The position numbers and the translations under genes were made by a program. Below the pieces are notes generated by a model. It ran no database searches. It worked only from the letters and a program-made list of their open reading frames with translations, and was not told the origin of the DNA. A DNA stretch of 6,704 nt from an uncultured Caldimonas sp. (GTDB lineage Bacteria > Pseudomonadota > Gammaproteobacteria > Burkholderiales > Burkholderiaceae). The stretch lies in the NCBI RefSeq assembly GCF_946480305.1, contig NZ_CAMLJQ010000090.1, forward strand, positions 1-6,704. The letters run 5' to 3'. Numbering within the stretch: the stretch's first letter is position 1; every line of letters starts with the position of its first letter. Shown here piece after piece: positions 1-6,104 of this stretch.

Positions 1-371
1 ATGAAATCCTGCAGGGTGTCGCCCTGCAGGTAGTTCATCACCATGTAGACGGTCTCGTTCTCGCGGAAGAAGTTGAGCACCGAGACCACGCTGGGGTGCG
101 AGATCTGCGCGAGCGAACGGCCTTCCTCGAAGAAGCTCTTGAGACCCAGACGGTACAGGGGCTGCTTCTCGGGCTTGACCCGCGGCGCGAGTTCGCCCGG
201 CGAGCGCTCCGCGAGCGAGGACGGCAGGTATTCCTTCAGTGCCACCAGGCGCTTGTCCTGGTCTTCGGCGAGATAGACGACGCCAAAGCCCCCGGCAGCC
301 AACTTCTTGATGATCTGATAACCGCCGACCACGGTGCCCGGCGGCAACGGGGAAGGCTTGGGCTTTGACAT
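1..371 (-). CDS. Ser/Thr protein kinase, N-terminal part (runs off left edge)
   Basis: Reading the minus strand from the ATG at 371-369 gives 123 codons open to the window edge, so only the kinase N-lobe is present. It begins MSKPKPSPLPPGTVVGGYQI. The glycine-rich ATP loop is LAAGGFGVVYLA (residues 24-35); the usual first glycine is Ala25, while Gly27 and Gly30 are present. The ATP-anchoring lysine is Lys46 in VALKEYLP, and the alpha-C helix glutamate is probably Glu82 or Glu83 in FFEEGRSLAQISHPSVV. The hinge is around VYMVMNYLQGDTL (108-120). These are hallmarks of Hanks-type (eukaryotic-like) Ser/Thr kinases, which phosphorylate proteins using ATP. The catalytic HRD and DFG motifs would lie outside the window, so activity cannot be judged. 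It is divergent from yicC with a 28-base gap, and no Shine-Dalgarno is visible before this ATG. A partner PP2C-type phosphatase gene further left is a guess. Confidence 0.9.
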   Translation of the reverse strand, partial: MSKPKPSPLPPGTVVGGYQIIKKLAAGGFGVVYLAEDQDKRLVALKEYLPSSLAERSPGELAPRVKPEKQPLYRLGLKSFFEEGRSLAQISHPSVVSVLNFFRENETVYMVMNYLQGDTLQDF

Positions 372-395
372 AATCGGATTTTGCAATGCGATAAG
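365..395 (+). promoter_or_regulatory. Candidate sigma70 promoter for yicC
   Basis: A perfect TTGACA hexamer lies at 365-370, overlapping the start codon of the divergent kinase gene. A GATAAG (4 of 6 to TATAAT) follows at 390-395. The 19-base spacer is longer than optimal. A start about 7 bases downstream would fall on or next to the yicC ATG at 400, implying a leaderless or nearly leaderless mRNA; this agrees with the lack of a Shine-Dalgarno there. Inference from sequence only. Confidence 0.3.
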
Positions 396-399
396 TGTC

Positions 400-1329
400 A
401 TGGCAGTTTACAGCATGACCGGGTACGCGAGCGCTGCCTCGCAAGCCCTGGTTTCCCCGAGCGAAGAAGCCACGACCCGAAGCGACGCCACCCCGTCGGC
501 AACGGTCACGGTGGAGCTGCGTTCGGTCAACAGCCGCTTTCTCGACCTGGCCTTCCGCATGCCGGACGACCTGCGGGCCATCGAGCCCGCGCTGCGCGAA
601 CTGCTCACCGCCAGCTTCCGTCGCGGCAAGATCGAACTGCGGCTGAACGCCCAGCGCGAGTCCGACAACGCGCTGCCCCATCCACAGACCGACCAGTTGA
701 ACCGCCTCGCGGGGCTCGAAGCCACCGTCCGCGGCTGGCTGCCGCAGGCGCAGCCGCTGTCGGTGCACGAGGTGCTGCAGTGGTGCCGGGGCAGCGCTCC
801 GGGCGAGAAGCTGGACGAAGCCGCGGTCGCGGCCACGCGCCAGTGCATCACCGGGCTGATCGATGCCCGGGCGCGGGAAGGCGACCGGCTCGTCGGCATC
901 CTGATGGAACGCATCACCAAGCTGCGCGAGCTGGCCAAGCAGGCGGCGCCGCTGGTGCCGCAGGTGGTCGAGAAGCAGCAGCAACGCTTCCTCGAGCGCT
1001 GGCAGGCCGCGTTGGACACCGCCGGCGCGACGCAGAGCATGAGCGCCGATGCGCTGCGCGAACGCGCGCTGAGCGAGGCGGCTGCCTACGCGCTGCGCAT
1101 CGACGTGGCAGAGGAGCTGTCGCGGCTCACCGCCCACCTCGACGAGATCGCGCGGCTGCTGAAGGCCGGTGGTGAAATCGGCAAACGGCTCGACTTCCTG
1201 ATCCAGGAACTGCATCGCGAAGCCAACACGCTGGGCTCCAAGGCCTCTGCGCTCGAGTTGACGCAGATCTCGGTCGAGATGAAGGTGCTGATCGAGCAGA
1301 TGCGCGAGCAGGTGCAAAACATCGAATAG
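400..1329 (+). CDS. yicC: YicC/YloC family endoribonuclease
   Basis: Codes for 309 residues of the YicC/YloC family, a little longer than E. coli YicC. The start at 400 gives [10 protein letters not shown], matching the family's MxxSMTxYA opening; an in-frame upstream ATG at 334 would add 22 unlikely residues inside the kinase gene. The N-terminal domain shows [12 protein letters not shown] (38-49) and RRGKIEL (74-80). The C-terminal DUF1732 block has [13 protein letters not shown] from residue 238, then [10 protein letters not shown] (261-270) and NTLGSKA (276-282), the most conserved stretch of the family. Family knowledge: YicC and YloC are endoribonucleases, and E. coli YicC has been linked to RyhB small-RNA turnover with PNPase. 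About 14 extra Ser/Thr/Ala-rich residues sit between the MTGYA and ELRSVN motifs relative to E. coli. gmk begins 10 bases after its stop, so the two are probably cotranscribed. Confidence 0.95.
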   Translation: MAVYSMTGYASAASQALVSPSEEATTRSDATPSATVTVELRSVNSRFLDLAFRMPDDLRAIEPALRELLTASFRRGKIELRLNAQRESDNALPHPQTDQLNRLAGLEATVRGWLPQAQPLSVHEVLQWCRGSAPGEKLDEAAVAATRQCITGLIDARAREGDRLVGILMERITKLRELAKQAAPLVPQVVEKQQQRFLERWQAALDTAGATQSMSADALRERALSEAAAYALRIDVAEELSRLTAHLDEIARLLKAGGEIGKRLDFLIQELHREANTLGSKASALELTQISVEMKVLIEQMREQVQNIE

Positions 1330-1339
1330 GGTCGGCCCA

Positions 1340-1960
1340 ATGGAATACCCCGGCAATCTCTTCGTGGTGGCAGCGCCCAGTGGGGCGGGCAAGTCCAGCC
1401 TGGTGAAGTCCCTGCTGGAGCTCGATTCGCATCTGGTGGTGTCGATTTCGCACACCACCCGGCCGCCGCGCGGCCAGGAGCAGAACGGGCGCGAATACTG
1501 GTTCATCAGCGAGCCCGAATTCCGTGCCATGGTCGAACACGGCGACTTTTTCGAGTGGGCCGAAGTACACGGCAACCTGTACGGCACCTCCCGGGCCGCC
1601 ATCGAATCGCGCATGGCCGCAGGCGAAGACGTGATCCTCGAGATCGACTGGCAGGGCGCGCTGCAGATCAAGCAGTTGTTCCCGCACGCGGTGCTGATCT
1701 TCATCCTGCCGCCGAGCTTCGAGGAACTGCTGCAGCGACTGCACCGGCGCGGCGAGGACGGGGCCGACGTGATCGAAACCCGCATGGCCAATGCCCGGCT
1801 GGAAGTGGCGCAGGCCAAGCACTTCGACTTCGTTATAATCAACGCTCTTTTCGAGACGGCGCTTTTCGACTTGAAAGCGATCGTCCACGCGCAGCGCCTC
1901 AAGTACGCTGCCCAGCGCCGAAGCAAAAAAGCCGTCTTCGACGCCCTCAACCTCAGTTGA
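1340..1960 (+). CDS. gmk: Guanylate kinase
   Basis: Codes for 206 residues, the usual length for bacterial guanylate kinase, which converts GMP (or dGMP) plus ATP to GDP (dGDP) plus ADP in the cytoplasm. The P-loop is APSGAGKSS (residues 12-20). The guanylate kinase signature [18 protein letters not shown] (39-56) fits the PROSITE-type pattern at every position, including GMP-binding Arg41 and Arg44 and Tyr53. [11 protein letters not shown] and the lid-region sequence [16 protein letters not shown] follow. AGGG at 1328-1331 lies 8 bases before the ATG and overlaps the yicC stop, suggesting coupled translation. The gene sits in the conserved gmk-rpoZ-spoT order found in beta- and gammaproteobacteria. 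Near its 3' end it contains a perfect TATAAT using its only ATA isoleucine codon (1 of 12 Ile codons), a possible promoter for rpoZ-spoT. Confidence 0.97.
   Translation: MEYPGNLFVVAAPSGAGKSSLVKSLLELDSHLVVSISHTTRPPRGQEQNGREYWFISEPEFRAMVEHGDFFEWAEVHGNLYGTSRAAIESRMAAGEDVILEIDWQGALQIKQLFPHAVLIFILPPSFEELLQRLHRRGEDGADVIETRMANARLEVAQAKHFDFVIINALFETALFDLKAIVHAQRLKYAAQRRSKKAVFDALNLS
1834..1839 (+). promoter_or_regulatory. Candidate internal -10 box for rpoZ-spoT inside gmk
   Basis: TATAAT, a perfect sigma70 -10 match, spans codons 165-167 of gmk (GTT ATA ATC). ATA is used only here in gmk. No good -35 lies 16-18 bases upstream (the bases there read CAGGCC or neighbours), and there is no TGn extension, so the promoter would be weak or need an activator. 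A start near 1846 would give rpoZ a leader of roughly 155 bases containing the hairpin at 1970-1988. Confidence 0.4.
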
Positions 1961-1969
1961 TTGAAGCCC

Positions 1970-1988
1970 GGCCGCATCGAATGCGGCC
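1970..1988 (+). promoter_or_regulatory. Perfect hairpin just upstream of the rpoZ ribosome-binding site
   Basis: GGCCGCAT (1970-1977), loop CGA, then ATGCGGCC (1981-1988) forms an 8-bp perfect stem with a 3-base loop. It begins 9 bases after the gmk stop and ends 4 bases before the rpoZ Shine-Dalgarno. Only two T residues follow, so it is not a convincing intrinsic terminator. It could be a weak attenuator, an mRNA-stabilising stem at a processing point, or a modulator of rpoZ translation. Confidence 0.5.
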
Positions 1989-1992
1989 TTCT

Positions 1993-1996
1993 GGAG
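1993..1996 (+). promoter_or_regulatory. Ribosome-binding site that fixes the rpoZ start
   Basis: GGAG lies 6 bases before the ATG at 2003. It selects this start over the in-frame TTG at 1961, which has no such site and would add 14 residues ahead of the conserved MARIT N-terminus. Confidence 0.75.
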
Positions 1997-2002
1997 TGTG
2001 TT

Positions 2003-2206
2003 ATGGCCCGCATCACGGTCGAAGATTGCCTGAACAAGATCCCTAACCGCTTCCAACTGGTGCTTGCCGCCACGTACCGCGCCCGTATGCTGAGCCAAGG
2101 GCATGCGGCCAAGATCGAGTCGAAGAACAAGCCGGGCGTGACGGCCCTGCGCGAGATCGCCGCCGGCGAGGTGGGCGTCGAAATGCTGCGCAAGGTGCCG
2201 ACCTGA
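2003..2206 (+). CDS. rpoZ: DNA-directed RNA polymerase omega subunit
   Basis: Codes for 67 residues, the short form typical of betaproteobacteria (E. coli omega is 91). Omega is a small RNA polymerase subunit that clamps the beta-prime C-terminal region and helps assembly. Diagnostic segments are [10 protein letters not shown] (1-10), [18 protein letters not shown] (13-30) and [14 protein letters not shown] (43-56). The extreme N-terminus, MAR followed by a hydrophobic residue and T, is the part that in E. coli helps build ppGpp-binding site 1 with beta-prime, and it is intact here. This also supports the start at 2003, preceded by a good GGAG. The C-terminal tail of E. coli omega is absent, as expected for the lineage. 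It sits between gmk (42 bases upstream) and spoT (113 bases downstream); hairpins flank it on both sides, so its expression may be partly uncoupled from its neighbours. Confidence 0.95.
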   Translation: MARITVEDCLNKIPNRFQLVLAATYRARMLSQGHAAKIESKNKPGVTALREIAAGEVGVEMLRKVPT

Positions 2207-2234
2207 TCCGCTCCTGCCCGAGCCTTCCCCTTTT

Positions 2235-2279
2235 CCGGCCGCTGGGCCGGCCTGCTGCGCCCGAACCTGGTTTCGGGCG
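2235..2279 (+). terminator. Tandem hairpins between rpoZ and spoT (possible weak terminator or attenuator)
   Basis: Two stems stand in the 113-base rpoZ-spoT gap. The first is CCGGCC (2235-2240), loop GCTG, GGCCGG (2245-2250). The second is CGCCCGAA (2258-2265), a 6-base loop, TTCGGGCG (2272-2279), 8 perfect pairs. Neither is followed by a T-tract (the bases after the second read TTGCCGC), so a standard intrinsic terminator is not supported. Partial termination, Rho-related effects or 3'-end protection of upstream mRNA are possible. The stems are visible; the role is inferred. Confidence 0.4.
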
Positions 2280-2319
2280 TTGCCGCTTGTGGGCTTGAGT
2301 TCCGCGCTAAAGTCGCGTC

Positions 2320-4596
2320 ATGGTCGCCCACGCCGCATCGAAAGCCGGTAAACGCCCCGCACCGCAGGACGCGGTCGCGCAAGGCGCGCGCGTCGATGCC
2401 GCTGCTGCGTCGTTCGCGGCGCTGACCCACAAGCTCGACTACCTCGACCCGGCCGACATCAAGCGTGTGCGCGAGGCGTACAAGTACGCCGACGAGGCGC
2501 ACCTGGGCCAGTTCCGCGCCAGCGGCGAGCCCTACATCACCCACCCCATCGCCGTGGCCGGCCTGTGCGCCGACTGGAAGCTGGATGCGCAGGCCATCAT
2601 GGCGGCGCTGATGCACGACGTGATGGAGGACAGCGGCGCCACAAAAATCGAGCTGATCGAGAAATTCGGCGCCCCGACCGCGGAACTGGTCGATGGGCTC
2701 ACCAAGCTCGACAAGCTGCAGTTCTCCACGCGCGAGGAATCGCAGGCGGAGTCGTTCCGCAAGATGCTGCTGGCGATGGCGCGCGACGTGCGCGTCGTGC
2801 TGATCAAGCTCGCCGACCGCCTGCACAACATGCGCACGATGGAGGCCATGCCGGCGGGCAAACGCTCGCGCATCGCGCGCGAAACCCTCGACATCTACGC
2901 CCCCATCGCCCACCGGCTCGGCCTGAACCAGATCTACCGCGAACTGCAGGAACTGTCGTTCCAGTACCAGCTGCCGTGGCGCTTCGGGGCGCTGACCAAG
3001 GCGGTGCAGCGGGCTCGCGGGCACCGCCGCGACATCGTCGACCGCATCCAGGTCGACGTGGAACGCGCGTTCAAGGAAGCGGCGCTCGAAGTGCAGATCT
3101 TCGGGCGCGAGAAGACGCTCTATTCCATCTACTCGAAGATGCGCGAGAAGCACCTGAGCTTCGCGCAGGTCAACGACATCTTCGGCTTCCGCATCGTGGT
3201 GGCGACGCTGCCGCAGTGCTACCTGGCGCTGGGCGTGCTGCACCAGCTCTACAAGCCGCTGCCCGGCCGCTTCAAGGACTACATCGCCATCCCCAAGGCC
3301 AACGGCTACCAGTCGCTGCACACCACCCTGGTGAGCCCGCTGGGCACGGCGGTGGAATTCCAGATCCGCACCGATGCGATGCACCTCGTGGCCGAAAAAG
3401 GCATTGCGGCGCACTGGCTCTACAAGGCCACCGACAGCGGCAACGTCACCGAGGCGCAGCGCGTCGGCACGGTCTCGCTGCAGTCGCTGATCGACATCCA
3501 GGACGAAACCCGCGATTCGGCCGAGTTCCTCGAACACGTCAAGGTCGACCTGTTCCCGGATGCGGTCTACGTGTTCACGCCCAAGTCCAAGATCCTGGCG
3601 CTGCCGCGCGGCGCCACGCCAGTCGACTTTGCCTACGCGATCCACTCGGACGTGGGCGACCACACCGTGGCAGCCAAGGTCAATGGCGAGCAGGTGGCAC
3701 TGCGCACCGAACTGCGCAGCGGCGACGTGGTCGAGATCATCACTGCGCCCGTCTCGCGCCCCAACCCGGCCTGGCTGAACTTCGTGCGTACCGGCCGGGC
3801 GCGCTCGAAGATCCGGCACTACCTGAAGAACATGCGCCAGGAAGAATCCCTGGAGCTGGGCGAGAAGCTGCTGACCCAGGCGATGCGCGCCGAAGGGCTG
3901 CAGATGCCCAAGGGCGACGAGATCGCCGGCGAGGCCCACGACGTGGCGCTGTGGCAGGGCCTGATCCGATGGAGCGGCAACCGCAGCCGCCGCGAGTTGC
4001 TGGTCGATATCGGGCTGGGCAAGAAGATCGCGACCATCGTCGCCAAGCGGCTGGCCAAGCTGTTGGCCGAGGCCGGCACCAAGCCCGATGCGCTGACGCT
4101 CTCGATGAGCCGTTACCTCAGCGACGACTCCACACCATTGCAGGCCATGGTGACGATCGACGGCAGCGAAGGCGCCACGGTACAGATGGCCACCTGCTGC
4201 CGGCCCATTCCCGGCGACGCGATCGTCGGTTACCTGGGCCGGGGCGAAGGTCTGGTGGTGCACACCAGCGAGTGCCAGGTCGGCAAGCGACTGTTCCAGC
4301 GCGACAGCGAACGCTGGATCCCGGTCGAATGGGCGGAAGAGCTGCAACGCGCGTTCGACACCTCGGTGGCCGTGCTCGTGCAAAACGGCAAGGGCGTGCT
4401 GGCCAAGGTGGCACAGGCGGTCAGCGAAGCCGAGGCCGACATCACCCACATCGACATGGGCCACGATCCGGGCCACGCAACGATCGAGCTGAAGCTGCTG
4501 CTCGCCGTACGCGACCGGGTGCATCTGGCCGATGTGCTGCGCACGCTGAAACGCTCGCCCCTCGTGTTGCGGGCAGCGCGGGTCAAGCCGCAGTAG
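2320..4596 (+). CDS. spoT: Bifunctional (p)ppGpp synthetase/hydrolase (SpoT/Rsh)
   Basis: Codes for a full-length 758-residue RelA/SpoT homologue controlling the alarmone (p)ppGpp. The N-terminal HD hydrolase looks active: His75 (THP), His99-Asp100 with Glu103-Asp104 in MHDVMEDS, and Asp166/Asn170 in LADRLHN. The synthetase domain keeps Asp286 in DIFGFRIV, RFKDYIAIPKANGYQSLH (317-334) and Glu346 in EFQIRT. The RFKD sequence is the RXKD form known for bifunctional enzymes, unlike the EXDD of RelA. A TGS domain follows (about 408-476), then a helical linker with NPAWLNFVRTGRARSKIRHY (482-501), a conserved-Cys region with CCRPIPGD (626-633), and a C-terminal ACT domain (about 680-755). The ATG at 2320 is the first start after an in-frame TAA at 2308; no Shine-Dalgarno is seen. 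Automatic pipelines may label it relA, but domain content and the gmk-rpoZ neighbourhood favour spoT. Its 3' end overlaps greB by 14 bases. Confidence 0.95.
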   Translation: MVAHAASKAGKRPAPQDAVAQGARVDAAAASFAALTHKLDYLDPADIKRVREAYKYADEAHLGQFRASGEPYITHPIAVAGLCADWKLDAQAIMAALMHDVMEDSGATKIELIEKFGAPTAELVDGLTKLDKLQFSTREESQAESFRKMLLAMARDVRVVLIKLADRLHNMRTMEAMPAGKRSRIARETLDIYAPIAHRLGLNQIYRELQELSFQYQLPWRFGALTKAVQRARGHRRDIVDRIQVDVERAFKEAALEVQIFGREKTLYSIYSKMREKHLSFAQVNDIFGFRIVVATLPQCYLALGVLHQLYKPLPGRFKDYIAIPKANGYQSLHTTLVSPLGTAVEFQIRTDAMHLVAEKGIAAHWLYKATDSGNVTEAQRVGTVSLQSLIDIQDETRDSAEFLEHVKVDLFPDAVYVFTPKSKILALPRGATPVDFAYAIHSDVGDHTVAAKVNGEQVALRTELRSGDVVEIITAPVSRPNPAWLNFVRTGRARSKIRHYLKNMRQEESLELGEKLLTQAMRAEGLQMPKGDEIAGEAHDVALWQGLIRWSGNRSRRELLVDIGLGKKIATIVAKRLAKLLAEAGTKPDALTLSMSRYLSDDSTPLQAMVTIDGSEGATVQMATCCRPIPGDAIVGYLGRGEGLVVHTSECQVGKRLFQRDSERWIPVEWAEELQRAFDTSVAVLVQNGKGVLAKVAQAVSEAEADITHIDMGHDPGHATIELKLLLAVRDRVHLADVLRTLKRSPLVLRAARVKPQ

Positions 4597-5158
4597 CCCC
4601 TGCTCCACCTGGCGGGGGGTAGCGCACCTCCAGCACCTCGATCTTCTCGACGCCCCCAGGCGTCATCAGCTGCACCTCGTCGCCCTCGCGCGCCTTCAGC
4701 AACGCGCGGGCGATCGGCGCCACCCAGCTCACCTCGCCATTCAACGCATCGGCCTCGTCGATGCCCTTGATCGTGATGGTCCGCTCCTCGCCCCGGGCGT
4801 TGGCATAGGTGACGGTCGCGCCAAAAAAAACCTGGTCGTTGCCGTGGTGCGCGGAGGGATCGGCGACCTCGGCGATGTCGAGCCGCTTCGTCAGGAAGCG
4901 GATGCGACGATCGATCTCGCGCAGGCGCTTCTTGCCGTAGAGGTAGTCGCCGTTCTCGGAACGGTCGCCGTTCGATGCGGCCCACGAGACGATCTCGACC
5001 ACTTTCGGGCGCTCGTCATCGATCAACGACATCAGCTCCTCGCGCAACCGGCGGTAGCCCTCGGGCGTGATGTAGTTCTTCGCGCCGGACGGCAACGCCG
5101 GCAGCGAAAGCTCGTCATCGTCGTCCGCGTCGGTTTCCTTCGTGAATGCCTTGCTCAT
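4583..5158 (-). CDS. greB: Transcription elongation factor GreB
   Basis: Codes for 191 residues. GreB enters the RNA polymerase secondary channel and stimulates cleavage of backtracked RNA. The N-terminal coiled coil runs from about NYITPEGYRRLREEL (28-42) to FLTKRLDIAEV (88-98). At its tip, NGDRSENGDYLYGKKRL holds the conserved acidic pair Asp65 and Glu68 that act at the polymerase active site. SWAASNGDRSEN and YLYGKKRLREIDRR are GreB-type rather than GreA-type. The C-terminal FKBP-like domain follows (about 108-180: VFFGATVTYA, IARALLKAREGDEV). Compared with E. coli GreB (158 residues) it has about 27 extra N-terminal residues containing DADDDDE (10-16) and a Gly/Ala/Pro tail. The start at 5158 is chosen because GAGGAA sits 6 bases upstream; an in-frame start at 5206 would run into lysR. 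It converges on spoT and lies 22 bases after lysR. A T8 run falls at codons 110-112. Confidence 0.95.
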   Translation of the reverse strand: MSKAFTKETDADDDDELSLPALPSGAKNYITPEGYRRLREELMSLIDDERPKVVEIVSWAASNGDRSENGDYLYGKKRLREIDRRIRFLTKRLDIAEVADPSAHHGNDQVFFGATVTYANARGEERTITIKGIDEADALNGEVSWVAPIARALLKAREGDEVQLMTPGGVEKIEVLEVRYPPPGGAGATAA

Positions 5159-5164
5159 CGGTGT

Positions 5165-5170
5165 TTCCTC
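5165..5170 (-). promoter_or_regulatory. Ribosome-binding site that fixes the greB start
   Basis: On the minus strand GAGGAA lies 6 bases before the ATG at 5158-5156. This strong site favours the MSKAFTKE start over the in-frame ATG at 5206, which lies within the lysR coding region. Confidence 0.75.
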
Positions 5171-5179
5171 GGACGCGAA

Positions 5180-5185
5180 ATTATC
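5180..5185 (-). promoter_or_regulatory. Candidate -10 box for greB over the lysR stop codon
   Basis: GATAAT on the minus strand (5 of 6 to TATAAT) includes the TAA stop of the upstream LysR gene. A start about 7 bases downstream would give greB a leader of around 15 bases containing its ribosome-binding site. No good -35 is present at normal spacing (the bases read GAGTGG), so this is weak evidence. Readthrough from the LysR gene is the alternative. Confidence 0.3.
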
Positions 5186-6104
5186 CGCTCGATGCGCCCA
5201 CCCCACTCGCGCCCGCCTCGGCCACGATCCAGTCGCGCAGCCGCTCGACCAGCGGGTCGCCGGCCTTGCGCTCGGGCATCACGAAGTAGTAGGCGCGCTC
5301 GCCGCGCTGGGGACGGTCGCAGGCGACCACGAGCTCGCCGCGCGCCAGCTCCGCTTCAATGAGCAAGGGCGGCATCAAGGCCAGCCCCATGCCGTGCGAG
5401 GCTGCCATGGCGAGCATTGAGAACAGTTCATACCGCGGGCCTGCGCTGTCGCGCGGATGCTCCACGCCCTGCGCCTCGAACCACTCGCGCCAGGCCCGTG
5501 GGCGTGTGCTCTGCTGCAGCAGCGGAAAGCCCGCCAGATCCTTGGGCGCCAGCCGGCGGCGTCCCGCGATCAAGGCCGGGCTGCACACCGGCACCAGGTC
5601 CTCGCGCAGCAACTCCACCGCCTCGGTGCCGGGCCAGTTGGCCACCTGCTCGGCGGTGCCCGCATACAGCGCGGCGTCGAACTCGCTGTCGGAGAAGAGG
5701 AACGGGCGGGTGCGGGTTTCGAGGTTGAGCACGAGATCCGGGTGGTGTGCGGCCAGCTTCGGCAGGCGCGGGACCAGCCAGCGCGTGGCAAAGGTCGGCA
5801 CCACCGCCAGATCCAGCGTGCCGACGACACCGGGATGCGCCATCAGTGCGAAGGTGTCGCGTTCGACCGCATCCAGCCGCTGCCCGATGCGGCGGCCATA
5901 GGCCGCCCCGGCGTCGGTCAGCAACACGCCGCGGCGCGTGCGACGAAACAGCGGCACGCCAAGGAACTGCTCCAGCGTGGCGATCTGCCGGCACACCGCG
6001 CTCTGCGTCAGCGACAGTTCCTGGGCCGCCTTCGTGAAGCTTTCGTGCCGCGCGGCAGCCTCGAAACACACGAGCGACTGGGTGCTGGGAATCTTGCGTT
6101 TCAT
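5181..6104 (-). CDS. LysR-type transcriptional regulator, probable regulator of gcdH
   Basis: Codes for 307 residues from the ATG at 6104, a normal length for LysR regulators. The winged helix-turn-helix occupies about residues 6-65: [20 protein letters not shown], then [19 protein letters not shown] and [16 protein letters not shown] linker helix is followed by the effector-binding domain, opening with [19 protein letters not shown] (97-115), a style seen in the GcvA-like subgroup. It binds DNA, usually as a tetramer, and responds to a small-molecule inducer. It is divergent from gcdH across 160 bases, the classic layout for a LysR protein and its target; a GcdR-like role sensing glutarate or glutaryl-CoA is inferred from this context only. 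An upstream in-frame ATG at 6176 would add 24 residues unlike the family N-terminus. No clear Shine-Dalgarno precedes 6104. greB lies 22 bases downstream on the same strand. Confidence 0.92.
   Translation of the reverse strand: MKRKIPSTQSLVCFEAAARHESFTKAAQELSLTQSAVCRQIATLEQFLGVPLFRRTRRGVLLTDAGAAYGRRIGQRLDAVERDTFALMAHPGVVGTLDLAVVPTFATRWLVPRLPKLAAHHPDLVLNLETRTRPFLFSDSEFDAALYAGTAEQVANWPGTEAVELLREDLVPVCSPALIAGRRRLAPKDLAGFPLLQQSTRPRAWREWFEAQGVEHPRDSAGPRYELFSMLAMAASHGMGLALMPPLLIEAELARGELVVACDRPQRGERAYYFVMPERKAGDPLVERLRDWIVAEAGASGVGASSG

Noticed and set aside
8..30. Perfect 9-bp inverted repeat (CCTGCAGGG, 5-base gap, CCCTGCAGG) near the left edge
   Set aside because: It lies within the kinase coding region and is explained by two Leu-Gln codon pairs (CTG CAG) in YLQGDTLQD; no independent sign of a regulatory role.
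1961..2002. Longer rpoZ from the TTG at 1961
   Set aside because: It would place 14 residues, encoded by the hairpin, before the conserved MARIT N-terminus, and it has no ribosome-binding site; the ATG at 2003 has GGAG at the right distance.
1127..2104. Minus-strand open frame of 325 codons opposite yicC, gmk and rpoZ
   Set aside because: Shadow of well-identified genes in GC-rich DNA. It crosses three real genes, has no recognisable domain and its composition mirrors the opposite strand.
4597..4620. Possible bidirectional terminator after spoT (CCCC ... GGGG)
   Set aside because: Only an imperfect, large-loop pairing with no T-tract, lying inside the greB coding region.
2565..4622. Plus-strand open frame of 685 codons in another frame of spoT
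   Set aside because: Arg/Ala/Gly-rich translation typical of an out-of-frame GC-rich gene; spoT in the other frame has all its catalytic motifs.
4230..4985. Minus-strand open frame of 251 codons across the spoT and greB 3' ends
   Set aside because: It overlaps both confidently identified genes in other frames and shows no family motif.
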